A stretch of DNA of 64,000 nt from Sphingomonas sp. G-3-2-10 (GTDB lineage: Bacteria > Pseudomonadota > Alphaproteobacteria > Sphingomonadales > Sphingomonadaceae), in NCBI RefSeq assembly GCF_012927115.1, contig NZ_JABBFY010000001.1, forward strand, positions 2,232,001 to 2,296,000, read 5' to 3'. The position numbers and the translations under genes were made by a program. This document shows, one piece after another, positions 1-8,709 of the stretch (within the stretch, counting starts at the first letter, position 1; each line of letters begins with the position of its first letter). The notes beneath the pieces were generated by a model. It did not search any database and was not told where the DNA came from. It saw only the letters and a list, made by a program, of their open reading frames with translations.

Positions 1-107
1 CGCAGGGCGCAACCGCGCCTGCAATCGCGGACATATGGACGCTGTCACCGTTGCCATGCAAGCCCGGCCTGTTTGCAGGCCCCTGCGCCCGCGCCTATGG
101 CCATGCG

Positions 108-1166
108 ATGGAGTGGCGAACCCCAGCCGAGCCGGAGAGCCTGCCGCCCGAGGGCTTCACTCGCCGCGACCATGAAGCCGCGATCGCCGCCAGCGAAGCC
201 AATCCTGCATTCCGCGACTGGGCCAGGCTGGCGGAACATTATCTGGCGCTCGATCGCAAGGGGGACGCAATGCGCGCGTGCGAGCGCGGATTGCAGGACG
301 GCCCAACCGCCGCGCTTCATCACGCGCGCGGGCTGACCTTTGCCGCACTGGGCCTGCGCGCGCAGGCATTGGCGGAGTTCAGACGCGCCGTGACGCTGGG
401 CGGATGGCCCCTGATGGCAATGCGCGCAGCGATGCGGATGATGGCGGCGGACGAGGATGCCGCGCCGCTGCTGGCCTATTGCGACACGGTGACCCCGGCG
501 CTGCGCGAAACGGCGGTGACGCGCGCCTTTCGCGCAATCGCGCTGAGCAAGCTGGGACGGCACGAGGAAGCCCGGTCGCTGGTCGATCTGGAACGGCATG
601 TGATGCGGATACGGTTCGATCCGCCGGAAGGACGCGAAGCGTTCAACCGGGCCCTGGCCGCCGAGATCCTCGCCGATCCGCCAGCAGCGCGCGAGGGCGC
701 GCGCGTCTCGATCAACTATCGCCCCCGGCTCGACGGGCCGGCGATGGCCGCGCTCCAGGCATTCACGCGGCAGGCGATGCAGGATTACATGGCGCGGCGG
801 GAAGCGATGGGACTGGCGGATATCCTTCCCCTGCCCCGCAATCCCGTCATCCTGCAGACCGCGACGACGGTGCTGCGCCGCGACGGGCGCAACCGGCAGC
901 ATATCCATCCGCGCGGGCTGATCTCGTCGGTCTATCACGCGCAGGTGCCCGAACCGCTGCGCGATGCCGGCGATCATCGCGGCGCGCTGGTGCTGGGCGT
1001 GTGCGACGAGCCGGCAGGAGGGCATCAGGGCTGCTGGGGCACGCGGCATATCCCGGCCGAGGAAGGCTGGCTGACGATCTTCCCGGCGCATGTCTTTCAC
1101 GACGTGGTGCCCTCGGGCATCGAAGCGCCGCGCATCTCGATCGCGTCGGACCTATGCCCCCGCTGA
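108..1166 (+). CDS. TPR protein with putative 2OG-Fe(II) oxygenase domain
   Basis: The 352-residue protein has a helical, TPR-like first half (paired helices around residues 25-110) and a C-terminal half resembling the TIGR02466-type putative 2-oxoglutarate/Fe(II) oxygenases. Visible support is HIHPRG at about residue 265, FPAHVFHDV near 326-334 and a closing RISIASDL segment, the His/Arg pattern expected of a double-stranded beta-helix that binds iron and 2-oxoglutarate. The substrate is unknown. I chose ATG 108 over an in-frame TTG at 51 because the extra 19 residues are low complexity. It converges on the Hsp70-like gene with no gap. A second, TPR-less relative lies at 61283-61912. Confidence 0.8.
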   Translation: MEWRTPAEPESLPPEGFTRRDHEAAIAASEANPAFRDWARLAEHYLALDRKGDAMRACERGLQDGPTAALHHARGLTFAALGLRAQALAEFRRAVTLGGWPLMAMRAAMRMMAADEDAAPLLAYCDTVTPALRETAVTRAFRAIALSKLGRHEEARSLVDLERHVMRIRFDPPEGREAFNRALAAEILADPPAAREGARVSINYRPRLDGPAMAALQAFTRQAMQDYMARREAMGLADILPLPRNPVILQTATTVLRRDGRNRQHIHPRGLISSVYHAQVPEPLRDAGDHRGALVLGVCDEPAGGHQGCWGTRHIPAEEGWLTIFPAHVFHDVVPSGIEAPRISIASDLCPR

Positions 1167-2453
1167 TCAGCTCGTCCAGGCGGAAAGGTCGTCCTGCTGC
1201 CCGATCAGCGCGAGGCCATGCGCGATCGACGTGAGTTCGCCGCCGCTGGCGATCCGCGCCTCGCCGAAACGATCGGTGAAGAGGCGGCGGATGCGCGGCA
1301 TCAGCGACGAGCCGCCGGTGAGGAACACGCGGTCGATCGCCGCGGGTTCGGTTCCGGCGAGCGCCAGTGCGCGATCGACGGCGCCTTCGATCCGCACCAC
1401 GTCCGGCGCGATCCAGTCCTCGAAATCGGCGCGGGACACTTCGGCCTCGATATCGACCCCGGCCCCGCTGAACGCGAAGATGGCAGTATCGGCCGACGAC
1501 AGGTCACGCTTCACCTGCCCGACCGCTTCGTAGAGGCGGAAGCCGAGCTCTTCCTCGATGATCGCGATCATCCGCGCGATCGCATCGGGATCGAGCGCGG
1601 CGCGGCGCAGCTTTTCCAGATCGGCCAGCGTCCGACGGTTGCGCATCAGCGCGAGGCGCGACCAATCGGCGAAGTCGGCGAAATAGCCGCGTGGAATCTC
1701 CAGCACCTTGTCGAACGACCGATAGGAACCGCCCTTGCCGAGCAGCGGCATGACCAGCCGGTCGACGATGCGATAGTCGAACCGGTCGCCCGCGATGCCG
1801 ACGCCGGCATGGGCCAGCGGTACGCACCGCCGCGCCGCGCCGGGCGCTTCGATCCGCACGACCGAGAAATCGCTGGTGCCGCCGCCGAAGTCCGCGACCA
1901 GGATCGTTGCCGGATCGGAAATGCGCGAAGCATAGCTGAACGCTGCGCCAAGCGGCTCATAAACATAGTGAATCTCGGCACCCGTCGAAGCGAACATCGC
2001 GTCGTATCGTTCTCGCGCAAGCGCTTCGTCGGGCCGATGCCCGGCATATTCGACCGGGCGGCCGACGACGATCCGTCCGGCCTCGCTGAATGCACTGCCC
2101 GCGCGCGCGGCCATTTTCTCGATGAACAGCCGGCCAAGATCCTCGAACCGGTACCGCCGTTCGAACACCGTCCCATGTTCGAAGCTGGCGCTGGCCGCGA
2201 CCGACTTGAACGACTGGATGAAGCGGCTGCCCTGCGGATATTCGAGATACTCCGCAATCGCCCAGGGGCCAGCCTCGGCCGCGATGCCGCCGCGAATGCC
2301 CTCATCCTCCCAGAAGCACAGGGCCGAACGGAACACCGGCGCGGGTCCGTCAGGCGCGTCGATCGGCACGAGATCCGACGTCGCGCCGCGCGCGAGCGCC
2401 GCGACCGAATTGGTCGTGCCGAAATCGAGGCCGAGAGTCGCGGGCTTGGGCAT
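1167..2453 (-). CDS. Hsp70-family protein, short YegD-like type
   Basis: This 428-residue protein has the actin/Hsp70 ATPase fold. The phosphate-1 loop DFGTTNS is at residues 10-16, the phosphate-2 loop VADFGGGTSDF is near 190, and the adenosine loop FLTGGSSLMPRIRRLF is near 385. At this length it has essentially only the nucleotide-binding domain and no canonical peptide-binding domain or lid, like E. coli YegD. It probably acts as an ATP-dependent cytoplasmic chaperone-like factor, but no client can be named. No DnaJ or GrpE partner is nearby. Confidence 0.9.
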   Translation of the reverse strand: MPKPATLGLDFGTTNSVAALARGATSDLVPIDAPDGPAPVFRSALCFWEDEGIRGGIAAEAGPWAIAEYLEYPQGSRFIQSFKSVAASASFEHGTVFERRYRFEDLGRLFIEKMAARAGSAFSEAGRIVVGRPVEYAGHRPDEALARERYDAMFASTGAEIHYVYEPLGAAFSYASRISDPATILVADFGGGTSDFSVVRIEAPGAARRCVPLAHAGVGIAGDRFDYRIVDRLVMPLLGKGGSYRSFDKVLEIPRGYFADFADWSRLALMRNRRTLADLEKLRRAALDPDAIARMIAIIEEELGFRLYEAVGQVKRDLSSADTAIFAFSGAGVDIEAEVSRADFEDWIAPDVVRIEGAVDRALALAGTEPAAIDRVFLTGGSSLMPRIRRLFTDRFGEARIASGGELTSIAHGLALIGQQDDLSAWTS

Positions 2454-2634
2454 GGGCCGCCGCCGCTACACCGGCGGCGGCGAGAGCGCAAAGCGCTTTG
2501 CCGCGTTCCTTGAGATAGAGCCGCGCGGCGCCCATCCTGCCGGTTGGCCCGCGCTCGTACACGGCAAGCGCCGGACGGCCCGAGGCCGGGGTAAATGCAT
2601 ATTCCTCGATTCTGCGTCCCGCTGCTTCGGTCAT
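2350..2634 (-). CDS. Possible small protein overlapping the Hsp70-like start
   Basis: A 94-codon frame begins at ATG 2634 and reads through the first about 100 bp of the Hsp70-like gene in another frame. The N-terminal part (EEYAFTPASGRP...LYLKERG) looks protein-like. The overlapping Ala/Arg-rich tail looks like an out-of-frame shadow. It may be a genuine short gene with an accidental long tail, or not coding at all. No family is recognised. Confidence 0.25.
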   Translation of the reverse strand: MTEAAGRRIEEYAFTPASGRPALAVYERGPTGRMGAARLYLKERGKALCALAAAGVAAAAHAQARDSRPRFRHDQFGRGARARRDVGSRADRRA

Positions 2635-2686
2635 GATTGGATTTCGAAAAAATGGGCGGCCGAAGCCGCCCAGGTCACTCGGAGAG

Positions 2687-2863
2687 TCAGAATTTGAAGC
2701 TGGCGCGCACGCCATAGGTGCGCGGCGGGCGAAGCGAGACATAGACGGTCTGCACCACCGGGCGCGAAATGCCGGAGGACAGAACCTCGACATCCTCGAT
2801 ATTGTTGATGAAGCCCGTCAGCGACCAGCGATTGTCCGGCGCCTGCAACGTGATCGATGCATC
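2687..2863 (-). pseudogene. TonB-dependent receptor, C-terminal remnant
   Basis: Only the last 58 codons of a TonB-dependent outer-membrane receptor survive, starting at DASITLQAPDNRW and ending in the typical barrel terminus YGVRASFKF with an aromatic last residue. The phrases LTGFINNIED and RPPRTYGVR are characteristic of the final strands of sphingomonad receptors. There is no start codon, signal peptide, plug or TonB box. Upstream the reading frame runs straight into a broken FAD monooxygenase in a different frame, so this is a deletion product. The parental receptor would have been about 700-800 residues. Confidence 0.85.
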
Positions 2864-3094
2864 GCGGGACGCGCCATGCCCAGATCGGAGGGATAATCCT
2901 CGCCCGCCAGCTTCGGCCCGGGAAAGCTGAAGAGCGTCCTGCCCTCTGGATCCTGCATTTCGAAGCCCGAATAGGGAAAGCCGACCTTCACCAGTTCATC
3001 GGCCAGCCCAGGGTCTTCATCGAAGCGCGATCGCCGCGCTCAGCCCGCCGATTCCGCCGCCCACGATAAGTATTTTGGGATTCCCAGCTGTCAT
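2854..3094 (-). pseudogene. FAD-dependent monooxygenase, N-terminal remnant with internal deletion
   Basis: ATG 3094 opens a perfect dinucleotide-binding start, ILIVGGGIGGLSAAIALR, that stops at TGA 3017-3019 after 25 codons. Directly downstream, in another frame from about 3021, the family resumes with GLADELVKVGFPYSGFEM, then RTLFSFPGPKLAGEDYPSDL and GMARPAMHR. The roughly 40-50 residues normally between these blocks are missing. At 2854-2863 the frame fuses to the TonB-receptor tail. This is an FAD-binding hydroxylase (PF01494-like) inactivated by at least two deletions. It was probably a neighbour of the receptor in a lost aromatic-compound uptake and degradation locus. Confidence 0.82.
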
Positions 3095-3298
3095 TTCAGC
3101 CCCTCTCCTGGGACCAGCCGATAGCCGCATTGGGAACGGCGTGGGAAATCGCATATTTGGAGACCAGCCATCGGTCCCGCGCCATGCGTCGACGTTCCGG
3201 ACGACATGACGCCCGAACTCGAGAAAAGCCTATCGATGAGGAAATGGTGGAGCCCCCAGGGACGACCGACCGAGGCGGAAATATTTTCCGAAGGGAAA
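3095..3298. other. Non-coding gap between gene scar and tRNA-Ala
   Basis: No intact gene is visible. A minus-strand frame ending near 3106 (WLVSKYAISHAVP) looks protein-like and could be the tail of another lost gene, but I cannot assign it. The stretch also contains a partial copy of the tRNA-Ala 3' end (3240-3254). Confidence 0.5.
3240..3254. repeat. 15-bp copy of the tRNA-Ala 3' end
   Basis: The 15-mer GGAAATGGTGGAGCC occurs at 3240-3254 and again at 3294-3308, where it covers the CCA end, the last acceptor-stem bases and 5 bp beyond tRNA-Ala. Integrases often recombine at tRNA 3' ends and leave such direct repeats. The copies are only 54 bp apart and nothing resembling an integrase survives, so it is at best an attachment-site scar. 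Confidence 0.5.
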
Positions 3299-3374
3299 TG
3301 GTGGAGCCGAGGGGGATCGAACCCCTGACCTCTGCAATGCCATTGCAGCGCTCTCCCAGCTGAGCTACGGCCCC
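3299..3374 (-). tRNA. tRNA-Ala (anticodon GGC)
   Basis: The 76-nt minus-strand gene folds as a standard tRNA: acceptor GGGGCCG/CGGCTCC, D-stem GCTC/GAGC, anticodon stem CTGCA/TGCAG with loop ATGGCAT (anticodon GGC, reads GCC and GCU), T-arm AGGGG-TTCGATC-CCCCT, and an encoded CCA. Confidence 0.97.
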
Positions 3375-3470
3375 AAACCCCGGCTGGTATCCCCGGGGAG
3401 GCGTGGCCATTAGAAGGCCATCGCGGGGATGGCAAGCGGGTTTTCGTCCCCGCCTGCCGATCCCTGGAAA

Positions 3471-3794
3471 TTAGTTGTCGTCGTCGTTTCCGCCGGTTTC
3501 GACGCCGAGGTCGTCGTCACCGCCCAGATCGACATCGTCGTCCGGCGACGGTTCTTCGTCGTCAGCCGAAACGATGTCCAGATCCTCGTCGCCCAGATCC
3601 GAATCCGCGCTTGCCTTGTCCGGATCAGCCTTGACCTGCTCGAACGGCAGCGGCTGCTTCGACTTCAGGATCGGCTCGGGCGCCCAGGCATAGCCGCAGC
3701 TGATGCAGGTGACCGGCTCGTCCTTGGTCAGATCGTAGAAACGCGTTCCACATTTCGGGCACCCACGCTTGGTACCCCATTCGGCCTTCACCAT
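3471..3794 (-). CDS. TIGR02300 family protein (FYDLN acid domain)
   Basis: The 107-residue protein begins MVKAEWGTKRGCPKCGTRFYDL, the hallmark of the alphaproteobacterial TIGR02300 family. Two CxxC pairs (CPKC near residue 12, CISC near 32) should bind zinc. The rest is a long Asp-rich tail encoded by GAC/GAT-rich DNA, including DDDVDLGGDDD. The role is unknown. It is divergent from aroA and shares its upstream region, as is usual in this group. The start is ATG 3794; a longer upstream frame antisense to aroA is rejected. Confidence 0.92.
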   Translation of the reverse strand: MVKAEWGTKRGCPKCGTRFYDLTKDEPVTCISCGYAWAPEPILKSKQPLPFEQVKADPDKASADSDLGDEDLDIVSADDEEPSPDDDVDLGGDDDLGVETGGNDDDN

Positions 3795-3894
3795 GTGATG
3801 CCTCTTGCCTTTCAAAATGACTGGATTTCGGGTGTTGGCCCGGAAAGTGGGGCGCGCCTTGCCATAGCGCAAGGCGGCTGTCAAAGCCGCCGCG

Positions 3895-5232
3895 ATGTCG
3901 AACGCAGCCCCCTCCCCCCTGAGCATTTCCGCGCGCGGCCCGCTGCGCGGCGCCCTTACCGTCCCCGGCGACAAGTCGATCAGCCATCGCAGCCTGATGT
4001 TCTCGGCGCTCGCGGTGGGCGAAAGCCGGATCGAAGGCCTGCTGGAGGGCGAGGACGTGCTGGCCACCGCCGCGGCGATGCGGGCGATGGGCGCCACGAT
4101 CGAGCGCGGCGACGATGCGGTGTGGCGCGTCAATGGCGTCGGTGTGGGCGGCCTGCTTCAGCCGGAACAGGCGCTCGACATGGGCAATTCGGGCACTTCG
4201 ACCCGGCTGCTGATGGGACTCGTCGCCAGCCATCCAATCAGCGTCACCTTCATCGGCGACGCCTCGCTCTCGTCGCGGCCGATGGGCCGGGCGATCGAGC
4301 CGCTGTCGCAAATGGGCGCGGAATTCACCGCCAGCCCCGGCGCCAATGGCACTCAAACCCTGCCGCTGATGGTGCGCGGGATCAATCCGGCGGTGCCGAT
4401 CGAATATACGCTGCCGGTCGCGTCGGCGCAGGTGAAGTCGGCGGTGCTGCTGGCGGGGCTCAACACCCCGGGCATCACGCGGGTGATCGAGCCGGTTCCG
4501 ACGCGCGACCATAGCGAGCGGATGCTGCGCGGATTCGGCGCGGAGCTGACCGTGGAGGATGGCCCGGAAGGCAAGATCATCTCGATCCGCGGCGAGGCAG
4601 AATTGAAGCCGCAGCATATCGTGGTGCCGGGCGATCCCTCGTCGGCAGGCTTCTGGATGGTCGCGGCGTCGATCGTGCCGGGTTCGGACGTGACCATCGC
4701 CAATGTCTGCCTCAACCCCACGCGCTCGGGGCTGGTGACGGCGCTCAAGCTGATGGGCGCGGACATCACCGAAGTGAACCTGCGCGAAGTTGGCGGCGAA
4801 TCGGTCGCCGATCTGCGCGTGCGCCATGCGCCGCTCCGCGCGATCGACGTGCCGCCCGAACTCGCGCCGAGCATGATCGACGAATATCCGATCCTGTTCG
4901 TCGCCGCTGCTTGCGCCGACGGCCGCACCGTGGCGCGCGGCGCGCACGAACTGCGCGTGAAGGAATCGGACCGGATCGCGGCGATGGCCGAAGCGCTGAC
5001 CGCGATCGGCGTGGCTGTAGAAGAGTTTGAAGACGGGCTCGCGATCCAGGGTTCGGCCGGCGAACCGCTGGACGGCGGCGCTCAGGTCGCCTCGAAACTC
5101 GATCATCGTATCGCGATGAGCATGACCGTGGCTGGACTCGTATCGCGCTTGCCCGTCAGCATCGACGACGTAGCCCCGGTCGCCACCAGCTACCCTAATT
5201 TTTTCGCCACTCTTGACGCGCTTACCGAGTAG
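3895..5232 (+). CDS. aroA: 3-phosphoshikimate 1-carboxyvinyltransferase (EPSP synthase)
   Basis: The cytoplasmic shikimate-pathway enzyme transfers enolpyruvyl from PEP to shikimate-3-phosphate. Signatures in the 445 residues are PGDKSISHR (about residue 23), DMGNSGTSTRLLMG (about 97), DEYPILFVAA near 327 and RVKESDRI near 355, all substrate-contacting. The length is normal. Features such as NSGTSTR rather than the strict class I motif fit the class II-like alphaproteobacterial branch, which is inference. It is followed by cmk after only a few bases. Confidence 0.97.
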   Translation: MSNAAPSPLSISARGPLRGALTVPGDKSISHRSLMFSALAVGESRIEGLLEGEDVLATAAAMRAMGATIERGDDAVWRVNGVGVGGLLQPEQALDMGNSGTSTRLLMGLVASHPISVTFIGDASLSSRPMGRAIEPLSQMGAEFTASPGANGTQTLPLMVRGINPAVPIEYTLPVASAQVKSAVLLAGLNTPGITRVIEPVPTRDHSERMLRGFGAELTVEDGPEGKIISIRGEAELKPQHIVVPGDPSSAGFWMVAASIVPGSDVTIANVCLNPTRSGLVTALKLMGADITEVNLREVGGESVADLRVRHAPLRAIDVPPELAPSMIDEYPILFVAAACADGRTVARGAHELRVKESDRIAAMAEALTAIGVAVEEFEDGLAIQGSAGEPLDGGAQVASKLDHRIAMSMTVAGLVSRLPVSIDDVAPVATSYPNFFATLDALTE

Positions 5233-5247
5233 TCCACTTTGCCGCAC

Positions 5248-5892
5248 ATGATCATCGCAGTCGACGGACCGGCAGCATCGGGCAAGGGCACGATCGCTCG
5301 CGCGCTCTCGAAGCATTACAGCCTGCCGCACCTCGATACGGGGCTGCTGTATCGCGCCGTCGCGGCGGCGGTGCTGAAGGACGAGTTCGATCCGGCGAAC
5401 GAGACCGATGCGGTCTCCGCATGCAGCTTCGACGAATATACGCTCGACGATCCGTGGCTGAAGAGCGAGGAAGTCGGGAAGGCGGCGTCGATCGTCTCGG
5501 CGCACCCGCTGGTGCGTGCCGCGCTGCTGCTGCGTCAGAAGAAGTTCGCCCATCAGGCAGGCGGCGCAGTGCTCGACGGGCGCGATATCGGCACCGTCAT
5601 CGCCCCGGACGCCGAGGTGAAGCTGTTCGTGAAGGCCACGCCGATGATCCGCGCGCAGCGGCGGCATATGGAGCTGCGCAAGCAGGGCATCCTGACCAGC
5701 CTCGACAAGGTGCTGAACGACATCCGCGCCCGCGACGAGCGCGACGCCAAGCGCAGCAATTCGCCGATGGTGGCCGCGCCCGACGCGCAACTGCTCGACA
5801 CCAGCTTCCTGTCGATCGACGCCGCGGTCCAGCGCGCGGTCTCGCTGGTCGAAGCGAAGATGGCGGCCAAGGCAAGCGCCGCCGCCGACTGA
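5248..5892 (+). CDS. cmk: (d)CMP kinase
   Basis: Cytidylate kinase phosphorylates CMP and dCMP with ATP. The P-loop GPAASGKGT lies at the N-terminus. LDTGLLYRA, LDGRDIGTV and the Arg-rich stretch with RARDERDAKR form the NMP-binding and lid regions. ATG 5248 gives 214 residues; an in-frame TTG at 5239 would add three and cannot be excluded. It sits between aroA and rpsA as in many alphaproteobacteria, here with a cyclophilin gene inserted before rpsA. Confidence 0.95.
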   Translation: MIIAVDGPAASGKGTIARALSKHYSLPHLDTGLLYRAVAAAVLKDEFDPANETDAVSACSFDEYTLDDPWLKSEEVGKAASIVSAHPLVRAALLLRQKKFAHQAGGAVLDGRDIGTVIAPDAEVKLFVKATPMIRAQRRHMELRKQGILTSLDKVLNDIRARDERDAKRSNSPMVAAPDAQLLDTSFLSIDAAVQRAVSLVEAKMAAKASAAAD

Positions 5893-5902
5893 GCTTCGTT
5901 CG

Positions 5903-6559
5903 ATGCGTGTTCTGATCCTCGCCGCGCTGATGATCTTCGGGCTGGCCGCCGGGCCTGCCCCCGATCCGGCGCAGGACAAGCCTATCCCCGGCATGGTGCG
6001 CGTGCGGATCGTCACGTCCGAAGGATCGATCGTGGTCGCGCTCGATGCAAAGCGCGCGCCGAAGACGACCGCCAATTTCCTTGCCTATGTCGATGACGGG
6101 CGGTTTGCGGGCACCACCTTCTATCGCGCCTCGCGCCGCAAGGGCGCGCCGGGCCAGGGCTTCATCCAGGGCGGGATCGGTACCGATGCGCGCCGGATGC
6201 TCGTCCCCGTCCCGCTCGAGCCGACCAACGTCACCGGGATCCGCCACACCGACGGCGTTATCTCGATGGCGCGCGGCGCCTATCCCAATTCGGCGAACGG
6301 CAATTTCTCGATCCTGTCCGGCCCTGCGGCAAGCCTCGACGCGAAGCCCGGCAATCCCGGCTATGCAGCGTTCGGGCGCGTCGTTTCGGGCATGGACGTG
6401 GTCAAGCGCATCCTCGCGAAGCCCTCAGGCGGAGGCTATGGCGCGATGGCCGGTCAGATGCTGGATCGCCCCGTGCAGCTGATCCGCGTCGATCGGCTGG
6501 ACGGGACCGCGCGCCCGACGGTGAAGTTCCGGTCGTGGGAACTGCCCAAGCGGCGCTGA
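5903..6559 (+). CDS. Peptidyl-prolyl cis-trans isomerase, cyclophilin type, exported
   Basis: An N-terminal signal peptide (MRVLILAALMIFGLAAG) precedes a cyclophilin domain with the usual order: TSEGSIVVALDAKRAPKTTANFLAY, then TTFYRASR, GFIQGG, HTDGVISMAR, NGNFSI and FGRVVSGMDVV. It should catalyse proline isomerisation during periplasmic protein folding. The 218-residue length is normal for the secreted form. It starts 10 bp after cmk and probably shares its transcript. Confidence 0.92.
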   Translation: MRVLILAALMIFGLAAGPAPDPAQDKPIPGMVRVRIVTSEGSIVVALDAKRAPKTTANFLAYVDDGRFAGTTFYRASRRKGAPGQGFIQGGIGTDARRMLVPVPLEPTNVTGIRHTDGVISMARGAYPNSANGNFSILSGPAASLDAKPGNPGYAAFGRVVSGMDVVKRILAKPSGGGYGAMAGQMLDRPVQLIRVDRLDGTARPTVKFRSWELPKRR

Positions 6560-6826
6560 TTCCGGGGCGCACGCCACCGACTCACCTTGCCACCCGCCCC
6601 CTCTCACGCTATGTGCGCGCCCGTCCGGCGAGCGTTGGCTCGCGGTGGAAGGTGCGGAGTTCGACCTCACGCGCCCTTTTCGCATTTTCATGTGCGTTCT
6701 GTCTTCCGCCGCACGCTTTCGCGCAACGGATACCGCGAACGGCATGGGGCCGCCGCGGTGTTTCGGCCTTAAAGACCACCGGATTCAACCGGTTGGCCGG
6801 AAAAACAAACTTAGGAACCATCCTCT

Positions 6827-8539
6827 ATGGCCACTTCGGCAAACCCGACCCGCGACGATTTCGCGGCTCTCCTCGAACAGACCCTTGGTGCGGCGGACGG
6901 CTTTGAAGGCCGCGTCGTCATCGGCACCGTCACCGGCATCGAAAACGACCTCGCCGTCATCGACGTCGGCCTGAAGTCGGAAGGCCGCGTGCCGCTCCGC
7001 GAATTCGCCATGCCCGGCCAGAAGGCTGACCTGAAGGTCGGCGACGAAGTGCAGGTCTATGTCGACCGCGTCGAGAACGCCAATGGCGAAGCGATGCTCA
7101 GCCGCGACCGCGCCCGCCGCGAAGCCGCATGGGATTCGCTGGAAACCGAATTCGCCAAGACCGCTCGCGTCGAAGGCGTGATCTTCGGCCGCGTGAAGGG
7201 CGGCTTCACCGTCGACCTGAACGGCGCCGTGGCCTTCCTGCCCGGCTCGCAGGTCGATATCCGCCCGGTCCGCGACGTGACCCCGCTGATGGACATCCCG
7301 CAGCCCTTCCAGATCCTGAAGATGGACCGCAAGCGCGGCAACATCGTCGTTTCGCGCCGCGCCGTTCTCGAAGAGACCCGCGCCGAGCAGCGTTCGGGCC
7401 TGATCCAGTCGCTGGCCGAGGGCCAGGTGATCGACGGCGTCGTCAAGAACATCACCGACTACGGTGCGTTCGTTGATCTGGGCGGCATCGACGGCCTGCT
7501 GCACGTCACCGACCTGAGCTACAAGCGCGTCCAGCATCCGTCGGAAATGCTGAACATCGGCGACACGGTGAAGGTGCAGATCATCCGCATCAACCGCGAC
7601 ACCCAGCGCATCTCGCTCGGCATGAAGCAGCTCGAGAGCGATCCGTGGGAAGGTGCATCGACCAAGTACCCGCTGGGTGCCAAGCTGTCGGGCCGCGTGA
7701 CGAACATCACCGAATATGGTGCATTCGTCGAGCTGGAAGCCGGCATCGAGGGCCTGGTCCACGTTTCGGAAATGAGCTGGACCAAGAAGAACGTCCATCC
7801 GGGCAAGATCGTCTCGACCTCGCAGGAAGTCGAAGTCGTGGTGCTCGAGGTCGACGAAGAGAAGCGCCGCATCTCGCTCGGCCTCAAGCAGGCCCAGAAC
7901 AACCCGTGGGATGCGTTCGCCGAACAGCATCCGGTGGGCTCGGAAGTCGAGGGTGAAGTCAAGAACGCCACCGAATTCGGCCTGTTCATCGGCCTCGACG
8001 GCGACGTCGACGGCATGGTCCACATGAGCGACATCGCGTGGGGCATTTCGGGCGAAGACGCACTGAACCTGCACCGCAAGGGCGAGACCGTGAAGGCCAT
8101 CGTTCTGGCGATCGAGCCCGACAAGGAGCGCATCTCGCTCGGTATGAAGCAGCTCGAGCGCGGCGGCCCGTCGGCCGCTGTCGTGGCTGCTGGCGGCGAC
8201 AAGCTGAACAAGAACGCGGTCGTCACCGTGACCGTCCTCGAAGTCCGCGATGCGGGCCTCGAAGTTCAGGCTGGCGACGATGGCGCGACCGGCTTCATCA
8301 AGCGCACCGATCTCGGCCGCGACCGCGACGAGCAGCGTCCGGAGCGTTTCCAGGTCGGCCAGAAGTTCGACGCGATGGTCACCGGCTTCGATCGTTCGAA
8401 GAAGCCGACCTTCTCGGTCAAGGCGATGCAGATCGCCGAAGAGAAGCAGGCCGTTCAGCAGTACGGCTCGTCCGATTCGGGCGCGTCGCTGGGCGACATC
8501 CTCGGCGAGGCGCTGAAGGCCCGCAACGAGAAGAACTGA
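6827..8539 (+). CDS. rpsA: 30S ribosomal protein S1
   Basis: The 570-residue protein has about six S1 RNA-binding repeats, recognisable by recurrent GAFVDLGGIDGLLHV, GAFVELEAGIEGLVHVSEMSW and RISLGMKQLE phrases. S1 brings structured or weakly Shine-Dalgarno-bearing mRNAs to the ribosome. The 267-bp upstream leader (6560-6826) has no gene; rpsA leaders are often autoregulated, but I see no defined motif here. The SD is TTAGGAA before ATG 6827. Codon use is strongly biased, as expected for a ribosomal protein. Confidence 0.98.
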   Translation: MATSANPTRDDFAALLEQTLGAADGFEGRVVIGTVTGIENDLAVIDVGLKSEGRVPLREFAMPGQKADLKVGDEVQVYVDRVENANGEAMLSRDRARREAAWDSLETEFAKTARVEGVIFGRVKGGFTVDLNGAVAFLPGSQVDIRPVRDVTPLMDIPQPFQILKMDRKRGNIVVSRRAVLEETRAEQRSGLIQSLAEGQVIDGVVKNITDYGAFVDLGGIDGLLHVTDLSYKRVQHPSEMLNIGDTVKVQIIRINRDTQRISLGMKQLESDPWEGASTKYPLGAKLSGRVTNITEYGAFVELEAGIEGLVHVSEMSWTKKNVHPGKIVSTSQEVEVVVLEVDEEKRRISLGLKQAQNNPWDAFAEQHPVGSEVEGEVKNATEFGLFIGLDGDVDGMVHMSDIAWGISGEDALNLHRKGETVKAIVLAIEPDKERISLGMKQLERGGPSAAVVAAGGDKLNKNAVVTVTVLEVRDAGLEVQAGDDGATGFIKRTDLGRDRDEQRPERFQVGQKFDAMVTGFDRSKKPTFSVKAMQIAEEKQAVQQYGSSDSGASLGDILGEALKARNEKN

Positions 8540-8548
8540 CCCGGTTTG

Positions 8549-8577
8549 GGGGAGCGGCAGCCCGCCGCTCCCCTTTT
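8549..8577 (+). terminator. Rho-independent terminator of rpsA
   Basis: A perfect 10-bp stem (GGGGAGCGGC at 8549-8558 with GCCGCTCCCC at 8564-8573) has a 5-nt loop and is followed by TTTT, 10 bp after the rpsA stop. Confidence 0.9.
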
Positions 8578-8709
8578 CCTTATATATTTATGTGCATCAG
8601 CCCCATCTTCGGGTTGCTGCATGTTGCGTAACAGCGCTACGGTTGACCCTCTTGGGGTTACAGCGCCGCGGATGTTCCGCAGACCCACGGCGCCAATGGG
8701 AGGGTGCGG

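Noticed and set aside
2854..3094. Functional short FAD protein
   Set aside because: A stop after 25 codons, a frame change and missing core residues make a working enzyme impossible.
3471..3620. Simple-sequence GTC/GAC repeat
   Set aside because: It encodes the Asp-rich tail of the TIGR02300 protein and is expected for that family.
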